Shown here in pieces: positions 49,835 to 61,632 of a DNA stretch of 64,000 nt (positions within the stretch are counted from its first letter, which is position 1; each line of letters opens with the position of its first letter). The notes beneath the pieces are model-generated. The model did no database searches, was not told the origin of the DNA, and saw nothing but the letters and a program-made list of their open reading frames with translations. The position numbers were made by a program, and so were the translations under genes. Origin of the DNA: Laguncularia racemosa (lineage: Eukaryota; Streptophyta; Magnoliopsida; Myrtales; Combretaceae); contig JBBMOL010000037.1 of the NCBI GenBank assembly GCA_037954665.1, positions 868,001 to 932,000 of the forward strand, read 5' to 3'.

Positions 49835-50013
49835 AAAAATTTATTTCAGTGGTTGGTGTATTGATCTAAATAAATTAAATAATCCAAGCTTGATCGTCAT
49901 ACAGAAAATGATATAATTTTGTTTTTTCTCCTTATGAATCCATAAAACATGTATGGATCCATGGCCTTTGTCTCAAATAGATACATGCTTGCTTTAAGGA
50001 AAAAAAAAAAAAA
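49835..50013 (+). repeat. tRNA-derived SINE relic upstream of the intact NHL gene
   Basis: Fifth copy: TTTCAGTGGTTGGTGTATTGATC, a degraded B-box region (CAAGCTTGATCGTCATACAG), CTTATGAATCCATAAAACATG, and CTTGCTTTAAGG before an A-run. Confidence 0.55.
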
Positions 50014-50299
50014 CTGATCAAAATAGTTTGTTAAAAAGTTACCAACATCTCAACCTTAAAAGCAAGAACAAGACAATGACACACATTGCCATACTATTGG
50101 CTGACAACCGTACATGAAAGCAATGCATTAAGGATGAGTGAGCAAATTTCTGTTTTTAACTGAAGTTTCCATGAATCCGATTCCTTGTTAGGATATCGCA
50201 AATTAGACCCTTTTTAGCTGAACTACCTCCCATAATATACATAGTTTAGGTGAGGAAGTTGAGATTTTAGACCTTGCTATTTTGTCCAACATACAAATC

Positions 50300-50345
50300 A
50301 GCCCAACAAAGTCAAATGAAGAATCAGAGTCTATAACATATTTCC
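50300..50345 (+). promoter_or_regulatory. Candidate NHL proximal promoter
   Basis: AAAGTCAAATGAAGAATC (from about 50308) contains a W-box core, TTGACT on the minus strand. It is followed by TATAACATA (50332-50340) about 135 bp before the ATG. The arrangement is conserved before the pseudogene copies (around 39052, 41933, 44600 and 47610), with the W-box altered in unit 2. Promoter function is inferred from position and motif only. Confidence 0.4.
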
Positions 50346-50474
50346 TACATCATTTTTTTTGTTCCTACACACTTCAAAGTTTCAAGGCAAGCTTTTTTGT
50401 TGAGTTGCTTGCTTCAGCTCGGTAGAAGAAAAATAAATAGCACGAACTGACCTAGGACCAGAGGATTTCTCAAA

Positions 50475-51221
50475 ATGGCAGATAATCAGAGAATTTATCC
50501 AGTAACTGATGCGGAATCTCCACCAACAAGGCCTTTGGTGCCACCAGGTTCGTCGGTTTCAGAGAAAGGCAGTCCGGCCCGCCATCCTCACTTGCCTCAG
50601 CGAATTGCTCCTATGTCGGATTTGAGGCCACCCAAATCAAGAAACTGTTGTTGCAAGTGTTTGTGTTGGACAATCCTTGTCCTGATCTTCCTAGTGATCC
50701 TAATTGGAGCTACTGCTGGTATCCTTTACCTCGTTTTCCAACCAAAACTCCCTCAATACTCAATCAACAGCCTAAGAATAGCCGACTTGAGGCTCAACAC
50801 GGACATGAAGCTATCAGCCAGGTTCAGTGTCACGATCACTGCAAACAACCCGAATGAGAAAATAGGGATATACTATGAGGAAGGTGGTAAACTCGCGGTA
50901 TGGTATGAGAAAGATGATCTATGTGAAGGATCATTACCGAAATTTTACCAAGGACATAGGAACATTACCAAATTTGATGTAGCATTGAGTGGTGAAACAG
51001 AATCGGGAAGCACTTTGATGAGTGCTTTGCAAGAGCAGCAACAAACAGGGAGGATTCCATTGGATTTGAAGGTGATTGCTCCTGTGTCAATCAAAGTTGG
51101 AAGGTTGAAGTTGAGGAAGGTTCGCGTTTCGGGTAACTGTCTGTTGGTGGTGGATAGCTTGAGCACCAATAATCTCATCAGCATCAAAACTAGTAATTGT
51201 AGGTTTGGATTGAAGCTCTGA
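50475..51221 (+). CDS. NDR1/HIN1-like (NHL) LEA_2 domain membrane protein
   Basis: A single exon of 248 codons; ATG 50475 opens the conserved MADNQRIYP start shared with the pseudogene copies. Residues 1-56 form a Pro-rich cytosolic tail. C58-C60, C62 and C64 form a cysteine cluster next to a membrane span at about 65-88 (TILVLIFLVILIGATAGILY). The LEA_2 domain follows, with ITANNPNEKIGIYY at 121-134, the LCEGSLPKFYQG motif at 149-160 and a C-terminal beta-rich part ending NCRFGLKL. This is the NHL6-like subgroup layout, type II topology at the plasma membrane with the domain outside. Family members act in defence and stress responses; the role here is inferred. It is the only complete NHL copy in the array, and no intron or defect is seen. 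Confidence 0.93.
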   Translation: MADNQRIYPVTDAESPPTRPLVPPGSSVSEKGSPARHPHLPQRIAPMSDLRPPKSRNCCCKCLCWTILVLIFLVILIGATAGILYLVFQPKLPQYSINSLRIADLRLNTDMKLSARFSVTITANNPNEKIGIYYEEGGKLAVWYEKDDLCEGSLPKFYQGHRNITKFDVALSGETESGSTLMSALQEQQQTGRIPLDLKVIAPVSIKVGRLKLRKVRVSGNCLLVVDSLSTNNLISIKTSNCRFGLKL

Positions 51222-52288
51222 ATTGGGTAAATCCTTGCATTTTTGTGGCAGGGTTCTGTATGAGATTTTATTGTCCTCCCTTTTATTCATTGTTTATCTC
51301 ATTATGTTGATTGCTATTAATAATCCTGATTCTTCTATTCTTGTACTAAACTCGATGTTTCATTATAAATTGCATTATGGATGTTGAATTTTATTAGCTG
51401 GATTTCGCTTGTCCACATTGCTCCGGGATGTTCTCAGCCATAGATCAATCATGGCTTTCAAGCAATAGAACTTATAACGAAGACATTTATCATGTTTAAG
51501 TTTAATGTTAACTTAACAGTGCTTTTCAGTTTTCTGTCAAGAATTATTTTATTTTTAAATACTCCATAGCTAACGTGGTGTTACGCATAGATGTGTCAAT
51601 TTGTATTGGCAGGTTAGGTTAGTATTTTATTGTGTCAAACTTCGTATTAGTGGTAAAAATATAATATATTTATAATAATATTTATTCGTGTCATAATCAT
51701 ATATTTTATTTATATATCATATCATCATTTAATTTCTTTATAGTTGTATTTTTAATTATATTGATCCATATTCATATCATTGTATTATGTAAGAAATTGC
51801 AAGCGTAATTACACAAGTAATAACGATGAATATGCAACCAGCGAAAAGATAAATAAACTTGCGATGAGAAGATTTTAAGGGGTATTTTAGATGACTCTAA
51901 CATTATTATAAACGTTACTATATGATCCTTTAGTTATTTCCATTATAAGCTCACGACCTTCATTCTTTCATACTAAAGGACCGTGATGTATTGCTTCATA
52001 AGAGTCTTATGATTTAATTAAAAAAAGTTAAAAATGGTGAAAGTACTCAAAATTTCATATAGTTGATAACAATAGCACATTATTATGGAAAAGCATATTA
52101 TTATACATTTCGAATCATCTATCTAAAATATATTACTCAAATTTTGAATTCAAATAATTTCATAAATCATGATATTTAACTTTACAAATGAAGTTCTTTC
52201 ATAATAAAATCAAGAGAAAGATACTAAGAAATTTGAAGTAATCATGAATGCTATTGAAGTATTGTTGTTTAAGCATTATAAATGTATG
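51222..52288. other. 3' flank of the NHL gene, non-coding
   Basis: Holds the probable 3' untranslated region of the NHL gene, then AT-rich spacer. Nothing else can be supported. Confidence 0.45.
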
Positions 52289-55200
52289 AAGTGTAATGCC
52301 CTAATTTTGATATTATGATAAAAGACATGAGATTAGTTTATGGTAATAAAAAGCATTTATTGATCAACTTTGTTAAAAAAAATGAATTATAATTATATTA
52401 TGATATAATGGAACGAAATCAAGTGTAATAAAATAATGTGCAATATATATATATTGTTATAATGAGAGAGAGAGAGAAATGTTCATCAATTGTGAAATAA
52501 TAAACAATAGTGGGAGAGTACATGATGAAGTCACCGTAGTTTGAGTGGGAAAGTAGCACATAGATAAGGACAGAAGTGAAAGAGAGAAATCAGATATAAA
52601 AATACCCACAAGCTAGTCTAGGAATAAAGAAAAAGCCTTCCAAAAGAAATCTTCCACAAACCAAACCTCTTTTTTCGGTTGAAATGGAATTTTTTCAATG
52701 CATACAAACACTTTACAACTAGGAAAGGAGGAAGAATCAAAGGGAAAAGAAAAGGAAATTTGGAAAATAAAAGAGAAAAAAAAAAGAAAAAGAAGAAATT
52801 TGAAGTCAAAGAATGCAGTGAGAGTTCATGGAGTTAGGTTTGATTGTAGTAAAATTGAGCTAAGGTTAGAAGTTTGGGTAGGTGTTGGTTGCTATCGATA
52901 GCTAGTGGTGGCCAGCAAAGCATCGTAGCTCTAGCAATAGTAAGACATATTTTTTTGCTCGAGAATTCTTTTAATTTATTAAAATATCAAATCATCATAG
53001 AAAATTATGATTTCTAGTTTCCTATTATATTTTTGTATGTAGATTAGTGTAATAACTTTACTTTAGTGAAATTTATAATGTATATATATGGTCCTTAACA
53101 AATGTCCTATTGTAGATGGGAATTGAACACTAATTAGGACTATCAAACGTTGTACTTGTAGCTTTTTGTGTATATAACCCCCTAATAGGTTATATTTAAT
53201 TTAGGCGACAAGAGCCTTAGGAGTTGAACACGTTTGATATTTTTTTAGATTCTTTTTTTGGGTTTTACCTTGTATTTCCAACAATGATATTTTAAGTTAA
53301 ATTGAGTAAGTCTTATAATATTGAGTAGATTAATTAATTGGTTGATGATATTTGCTTTACAATGAGTTATTAAGAAGTTTAGGCTTGGTTTTTAATCATA
53401 ATTATGGTTATTTGCTATGGAAATCACAAATTTGATAGTAAATAGTTGAATAAACAAATAATTAAAACTATATAAAATTGGTTATAAGAATATGTATTGG
53501 AAATCAAAACATAAGGATACAATCAAATAGAATGTGTTAACTCTTGAAGAATTAAAATGGTCTCATTTGTGAATCAATATGCAATTGGATCCATACTTGA
53601 ATCCATGATAATAGCTGGATCAGTTTAATTGATTGTGATGGTAGATAATTCGATTGTTGATGTAAGACTAATAGTTTGCAACCGACTAAATAAAATGAAT
53701 GCAAATGGAGATAGAGGGAATAGGGATCACTTATCAAATAGTTTAGCATCACTTAGATAAGTCATTAGGCATATATGTTAGATATTTAACCAAGCATGGT
53801 TTAATACTCATTTAAGTATTTGATGTTGTAACTCCTTAAAAATTTCATTCAACAAAATTTTATCACGTAGGCTTTAATAAAAAAACACATCTAAGATATG
53901 ATTCTAAATGAAACCCAAGATTAGTCTCAGAATTAGAGATAAGTCAATATACCATAACTTGATATACCATAAGTTGACCTATGTCAACTTAATTAGAGTA
54001 AAAGTCAACTAACTATACCTAGCTTATTAACTTGAGTCTTCCATTTGACACCTTCGAAAAGGCTTGAATAGACTTAATGCATTAGAATTAAGACCTAATA
54101 TAATTTAGGATAGAGTTGGAAGAAGAGACATCATAGATTTATAAGATACCCCTTTTCTATGAAACCGATGAGCTTAACTTAGTGAAATTTCAATTAGAAA
54201 CCATAAATTTCACCCAACATCACTAAACTCCTTATTTAAAGATTTAATCTTTACCCTAAGAGTTATTCTAGTAAACTAAAATCGAATTTGATTAAATTTT
54301 ATATATAAGACTAGCACTCAACCCCGAGTATTTCTAGAATATTGGATTTAAAAACTTGAACACGGTTACCTAAAGTCCATTCCAATTTGATCGAAGTCAA
54401 CTTTTGATGGATAATTAAACAACTCAAGAAAACAAGTGTTGACTTAAATCTAATCATTTATAAATCCATCATATCTTATCCTAATCATAAGAATTAGTAT
54501 CCTAGAACATAGATTAGCAAAAAAAATAAAAACAAATTAATAACAAACCCAATTGTAAAACCAAATCAAAATTGGAAGTTCCTTAAACCTTGCCCTAAAG
54601 CCTTCTAAGTGGTTAAGCTTGAAACCATCCCCAAATCCTAATCTATTTTAACCAATTTTTTTCTAATGCAATATTATATCTTTAATTGCCAAATAATACA
54701 AAAAATATCAAAAAATTCACTAGTTACACTTCCTTCTTCAAAATACCATCACAAGGGGCAACTTTTACATTAAGCTTTGAAAATTCAACCCTTATCTTAT
54801 CTTATCAAGACCAAATTTATTCCACCAGATCTTATCTCAATCCTATCTTAGTTTATTTGTCTAACATAAGAAAAGGACATGAAATAATTTGGAAATAGGC
54901 ATATGCAAAACCAGATCTAAATTAGATGCACTAAACATATGATTTTTCCAATTTTTACAAAGGTTTACTTACCCTAATCTATCTTATCCTATCCTTATTA
55001 ATTTTTACCTAAATTGAACTATATTATACCTTAAATATACTTTGTTTACTTAGTAAAAGGGCATGAAAAAATTCATAAAGATGAGCTCCCAAAAACATAT
55101 TAGAATCCCCTTCTTCACGTGGATATTTTCATGCAATTTCATCTAGCTTGTCATTATCCAATTCACCTCTTCTTATCTTAATTTGATTTAATATAAACTA

Positions 55201-57823
55201 CCCTAAATTAACTTGAGTAAAATGGGATAATGACCTAGAAATATCATGGAAAAATTAAATTTTTAGAGTTGATTAAACAAAATAAAAATTACATTTAAAT
55301 TTCATCTCTAAAAAATCTTGTTACTTAACCTTACTTTATCCCATATTTAAAGCTATCTTACCTAATCTTAAACAAATCAAAATTAACCCAAACTTTATCA
55401 AGATTAAGCTAAGAAAGTTATCTGCAAATGAATAAAAAATCAGCTCAAGAAATCACCTAGAACCCACTGAAATTCTGCCCTCCTCTTTCGACTATGTCAA
55501 AACCATGTAATCTTATCCACATGTCATCATTTACCCTACCTCACCTGACGTCATAAATACCCTAACTTATCCTATAAGATATTAGGCTAATTATAACCCT
55601 AAAACCTACCCAATATTTTCCCCTTAGATGTGGAAAATTTGAATCTTAAATAATTTACATAACAACAAAACTAGACTAGTATAAAAAAGAGAGGTAAAAA
55701 GTAAAATTCACTTGTGTTCCGACCCTATTTCTACACACCACGTTGCCTCTTTTTCTTCTGAAATTTTTCCAACCAACTTTCCACCAAACACACCTAATAT
55801 TCCACTAAGAAGTCAAAAAATTTCACCAAAAATTAACCCCACTTGTATGTCTAAAGCCAACAATAGTTTTTGGACCACCAACTCCATAATCTAAGGTAAG
55901 CAACTTCCAAAAAGATTGAGTAATCTTTAAACTCTCTTGAGGAAGTTACTAACCTAACTCAGTTTCTATATTTCCAGTTCTCTATTTTAGGTATGTAAAG
56001 AGTTTTCATCAGATTACGGTAATCCCAATTAACTCAAGTCATTTCCATAGCATACTCTTCATATACTTACACTAACATCACCTATATGTAAAGGTTGTAA
56101 GTTCCACTCACAATTCCACTTCAAGCAAACTTTATCTTTGTAAGACTACCTATTTCTCTTTCATTTAAGATTATTTTAAGTATTTAGATTATATTTTAAA
56201 CCCCTAATAAATACAAAAGTTCAAAGAAAAGATGTTAAGACTTTAATTTCGAACCTTGAGGATTTATGACCATCTATGACCATTTCTGACATATTGGACA
56301 TTTATAGACATATTTTTTTACATTCATGAACAAATTCTTGGACATATGCATGGGCATCTACCTTAGACATATATTTTGCCTTATTATGACAAGAATGGAA
56401 CTTTACCTAAACAAGCACCTAAGCACAAACCTTGACAATGAACCGATTCCTAAATGAAAGACTTAATATTAAAAGACTTTAGTAAAACATGGGGTTAGCA
56501 ACGGGATGCTAGAATAGTTTATCTTAAAAGTGCTTATTCTTATGTGTATATATTTTTCTCTATGTTTACATAGGTTTTTTAGAAGATTTCCAAGTTTTAC
56601 CTGAGGATTATTATAATCCTTGAGAAAGATGCAAGGTGAGTACTAACAATGATTGCCACTTAATTTGTGCTTATAACATTAGTAGCACCTAAACTTAAAT
56701 ACTAATGAACTCATGCGTGTGTTTGATTTGGTTAATTGCTTTATTGATGATACCTAAAGGAAAAGAAAGTAAAGTTGCTTGTACTCATAGCTATTCTTGT
56801 AGTTAATGGAGTATCTGCAAATTGTTTAGTCACCTCTTAACTTATGTTAAATATATCAAAATACTTATCTTGAAATGGATCATGCATAGCACTTTCTTGC
56901 ATATTTTTTTATATTTCATCACAGTTACATAAGTAATGAAAGGATGTCTTGAGAAAGTATCATATTCTAACAATATAAAAATGACTTCAGGATCGTCATG
57001 TATTGGTATGAATCCGTGTTCATTATTTTATTTTAGGTGCATGCATCTAGAGGTATGCGGGTAGGGAAAATATTATTTTCTTTTGGTTTATCCCGGGTCC
57101 TTGCTTAGAAGATCATTCTTCTAGCATAATTATTGATATGTAGAACATGGCTTTGACTTTGTGTAGCTAAGGATGTGTGCTAGTGAAACAAAATTGGTAG
57201 CCCAAACTGTAATGGAATTCTAAAAAGATCCTCAACCCAAGGTTAAAAGAGGGGTATATTGGTTAGAAATTTCCTTAGACTTCATGTAGTTTCTAATTAA
57301 CTACATGTGATGATTGATATATGATTTTTTATGCATTCATACATTAAAATTTTAGCTTGCTTGTCTTATATGAAAGGTGGTTTTGAGCCAAGATCTCATT
57401 AAGCTTTTATGGTTTACAACCCTACAATATACCCTTTTTGCAGGTACCATTTTGGTTTTACCTTGATAAAATCCAACCAACGATGAGAATCTTCAAGACA
57501 ATAGTTGATAGGCAAGTAAGGATGAAGATAACTAAAATAGATATTTCTAATTTTAAATAGACTATTTTCTAAATGAATGTAATATTAATCACCTAGACTT
57601 ATTTCTTCACTTAATATATATGTAGAACTCTATATTTTACTTCAATTATGTATTAACTTTAATATTTGTAAATTGTTATCTTTATGGTGGTTTCTAGAGT
57701 AATGATGTTTTATGTACCACGTTAAAGTTTATGTGTGCCAGAATACAGCTAATCATGAACTTCAATATAGTACATGGCGGGCCGTTATGACTAGGGTACC
57801 CCTATAACGTGACAAATGTACAT
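52289..57823. other. Gene-free AT-rich region, possible old LTR sequence
   Basis: At about 52290 the phrase TGTAATGCCCTAATTTTG resembles gypsy LTR starts. Near 57775-57822 a segment with GGCGGGCCGTTATG ending in ACGTGACA resembles LTR ends. They are 5.5 kb apart and no second copy or pol sequence was found, so a nested or rearranged LTR relic is only a guess. An (AG)n tract lies at 52464-52477. Short open frames (52618-52901, 53552-53752, 54686-54898, 55712-55894) have no known motif. Confidence 0.35.
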
Positions 57824-60800
57824 TTAAATAAACTTGCAAACACCTATTGATCTTAAACTTCTATAACTTGTTCCTTGGACTTATCAAATTGATTACCAAG
57901 TGAGTGTTGTTGGGACTAGATTGGTGTAGGCATGGATGGTTAGGAATGAAGACCATTTATGATTAGTTATGTTACAAATTTTGCCTTGTGTTTGTTGCCT
58001 TGGATGAGGTTTTGTCTTATGTTTATTAATTTAAATGCTGGTTTGTCAAAGGGGTGTTGTTGTCTCTTTATGATATTGTGTTAGTTGACTATGAAAAAAA
58101 GTTATTGATGTGCTAAGTACTGAAAGGAAGAATGTAGTTTCATCAAAGGATTGCATAATGTATTACACAAAAAGGCGAGAGAGGGATTTAATAACTTTTG
58201 TGAGGTAAAGTAAGACATTTTAATTGAAGTAAGACTTATTTCCTTGCACAATAAATTTATGGTATGATCTTTGCATTTACTTGGTAAGTTTATGACTTAG
58301 TTGACAAACTAATTCAGTCATAGTAATCTATAGGGCTCTGGTCACCCCATGTGTTTGTGGCAGATAAAAGGCACACGTTTAAAAAAATATACTAACATAA
58401 TATGAATATGTGAAAGGGCAATTATGTGCCAAGAAACTGTCAAATTTATAATAAAGCATTTATGGATATGGATGAAGGCAATTATCCACTAAGTATTTGA
58501 TAAGTCATTACTAAAGCGTATAAGGGAAACTCCCCTATCTAAGTACTAAGGTTAAGGCTTCTAGTCAACCAAGTTCAAGGGATAGTAGAAAGATCGGTAA
58601 ATGTATTTAAACCAGGAGATTCTAATAAGAAATTGAGGTTGGTTATGCTTCACTTTAATGTGGGAAATATATTCATTGAATTGTTCCTGTTTGTTATGTC
58701 TTGTTTTTTCTATGCCCCAAATTGCTCACTTGCTTCTTATGAAGCTAAAGGGGTTATTGTTTTCTTTACTATCTCTAGGTACAAGTAGGAAGGAATGAGT
58801 TGGCTTCAAGGGTTTCCAAGGGTCATGAGGGTAATAACTAAGCTGACAGAAGAATCATGTTTTTTAGATGTTTAATTTGAGTAGATCCTTAAGCTACGTT
58901 ATATGGCTTTTTTATTTTTATTTTTTGTAATCATTTGTAAATAGGGAGGTTGGTTGATGGCCCACTTGTGATATGTAAATATAATATAGATATAGGTGAT
59001 GGTCTATCTATGGTATGCATCATAATACAAGTGTCTAATGTGATCTTGGATGAGAAGACTAGGTGATTTGTTTGTGGTTGATTATCTAGAATGATTAAGT
59101 ATGTTTGTTTTAGTAGTCAATACCTCAGGTGATCAATGACTTCTATCATGGACCTGAAGTATAAGTTTTATATAGGTTGTAATGCACTAGTGTGCTATGT
59201 ATTTTAGGGGTGCCTTTTGTGATACAAATTTTAATATCAATTTTAAGTAATATAAGTTCAAAATCTTTGGTATGGGTTGCCTTATTCCTATCTTAGGAAT
59301 GGCCAAGCAATGTTATCTTTAGGTACCATGTGAAGTAGTTTTGTTGGAGTTAAATAATAAGATAAGACCTAAAGATGGGTTGTTATATGAAAGGGTTGTA
59401 GGAGTTGGTCATTCACATATAATAGGCATGCCGATCCACTATAGAGAAGTCTTGAGCTGATAAAATGTAGAGGATGTCATAGGAAGAGGCATGGAAGGAG
59501 GAACATGCAAACTTAGTATTTCAAATACACACACATGGCAGTGGATCAAACTCAGTATTAATGTTTGTTACAAGTTAGCCAATACTTAACATGTGTCGAA
59601 TGAGAAGATAAGCCTCTTATTTATAGAATTTAGAGGTTAATCATGATTGTCATATGGTTTTAAGATGAGCAACTGAGATCAAGCCTTGCAGACAACTGTT
59701 AGACTGCTGTTAAGGATCTGATAGTTGTCATTGAAACCTTCTTTTCTCTTTTAATCTTTATGGGCTTGAATAAGCTTAAAGGACTGTAAAAAAAAAAAAA
59801 ACCATTTAATTATAAATAAGCACAAGGCTTATTTAAGCTTCTTAAGGCCTATTAAGGTAAAACAAAACATAAATGAGCTTAAAAAAGCCTTTTTCTAAGA
59901 CTGCTTTTCAAGTGCAAGATAATCGAGTAAGGCCGAAAGTGAAAAAAAAATCCAATCCAACGATCTCTATTTTAAACCTATCAAGCCAAATTTCTTTAAG
60001 ACATCCATGAAATTGGGCTTTGGCTTTATATGATATTCAAGTTCCAAGTTACTAAATGTAGGACCTCAGACAACATTTTTCCGTTTTAGTTTAAACTTTA
60101 TGAAAAGACCACAAAAATTAAACTAAGTGATCACATAAAACTAATTTTTCAAAATAAAAATTATGGATGCCTTACATATATATATTAAAGACATTCGGAA
60201 ACTAGTCGATGTATACATATAATGCAATTATTTAATATACATAGAGAACACTTCATATATGTGATATTTAGTAAATGGATTAAATAAAAGACAATATGCT
60301 TGCTTGCAACAAACATAGCAACTGTGGAATGATGGTCTAAGAGCCCACTAAAGCTTATATTCGTTAGAGTAAGGATATATATCATGTAAAGCATCACACC
60401 TAATTTTGGCAAATTCTCAAACAAACACATAATTATCACCTTATTGCCCATTGAATTGGACCAAATGGGGTCCTTGACGCTTGAAATAGAAGCAGGAAAT
60501 TCGTTGGATTATAATTAGATAAAGGATAATAGATTTGGATATATTGTATACTATTTTAATAGAATGTGGGGTTGAATTTGGACCCAGATTTGTTGTGTTC
60601 ATTCAATTGCTTGATACTTAAATAGTGTTAATATTGAGCTGAATTAGAAAGAAGAACACCTATTATGTTACTGCTAGATATATACAATACAAAGTATGTG
60701 AATTATAGCTTTTAAGTAAAAGAAAACCCAGCGGTAGGGAAATTAATTATAAACAATGGATAGGTAACTTGTATATAATGTGGAAACCAACAAATAATTT

Positions 60801-60930
60801 TAATTAAACTAATTCTTAACTACATGGAGCTCCGTATCGACAAAAAGCCACCTTTAAGTGAAGATCAAACTCTAGATAATTTATATGAAGACACACAATT
60901 TGCTAATGGCTAGTGGAAGAAGTAAGGCAC
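57824..60930. other. Non-coding region
   Basis: No gene, terminal repeat or RNA gene can be supported. The minus-strand open frame at 60185-60451 lacks recognisable features. Confidence 0.4.
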
Positions 60931-60936
60931 CCAACC

Positions 60937-61090
60937 TAGATATGGGGCCGGTTCAAAACTAACCTGAAATTGCTAGGTCAAGTGCCGCGGGGAGGGGAAA
61001 TCGAAATCAGCCCAGGGGGAAAGAGCCGAGCCGATTCCCTTGACACATCAGTTCACGGGCTAGTTTGGGCACTGAACCAACCCTTCGAGT
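60937..61090 (-). repeat. GC-rich subterminal region of a second hAT element
   Basis: A GC-rich patch (GGGGCCGGTTC, GTGCCGCGGGGAGGGG, GAGCCGAGCCGATTCC) lies just beyond the 3' side of the minus-strand hAT transposase relic, as subterminal regions of such elements do. The exact end and target duplication were not identified; the other end may lie outside the window. Confidence 0.4.
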
Positions 61091-61632
61091 TTTTTTTTTT
61101 GGATTAATTTTTTATTATATATTTTTCATATTCTTTAAAATTATTTAATATTTATCCGTGTATATTTTTTGAGTTGGTTTGGTTTTTTCTTTAAATTTAT
61201 AAATATTAAAATTTAATCTACAATTTCTCAAGGCAATATATAATGTTTTGGAATTAATTAGTGGTAATACCCAGTACACGGGAGGGAGGGAGGGGTGGTG
61301 GATGCTAGCCCCGAATTTTATTGATTGAATAAAATTATTATAAAAAAAGAGGGAGACATTTAGCCTTACCTCTTGTACACGATAATAATATTGTATAAGT
61401 AAATAACAGAAATAAATAAAGGAATACTACTCCCTTTACAAAATATGTCTAACTTTAACTTAGTACAAAAAATAAATAAGATAATACAACTACCCTTACA
61501 AAATTAGTTGGCTTACCCGATATTAAGATCCGAACAAGCGAAGCTTCCATCTGATGGGACGAAGTCGCTGAAGCATTCATCTTCTTCACTGGACGTTCCG
61601 TACGACTCTTATGTGCAACTGCTTGCCTTCAA

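Larger units (their letters stand above)
38573..51221 (+). repeat. Tandem array of chimeric NHL / UPF0426 units
   Basis: Four head-to-tail units begin at each SINE relic, at about 38573, 41437, 44122 and 47358. A final partial unit starting at about 49835 ends in the intact NHL gene. Unit lengths are about 2.9, 2.7, 3.2 and 2.5 kb. Each complete unit runs SINE - NHL upstream region - truncated NHL 5' end - part of UPF0426 intron 2 - (exon 3 only in unit 1) - UPF0426 3' flank. The first UPF0426 gene and the last NHL gene are the only complete genes, as expected if internal genes of an amplified pair were lost by deletion. Confidence 0.82.

Noticed and set aside
50945..51290. Minus-strand open frames over the NHL gene
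   Set aside because: They are shadows of the real coding strand.
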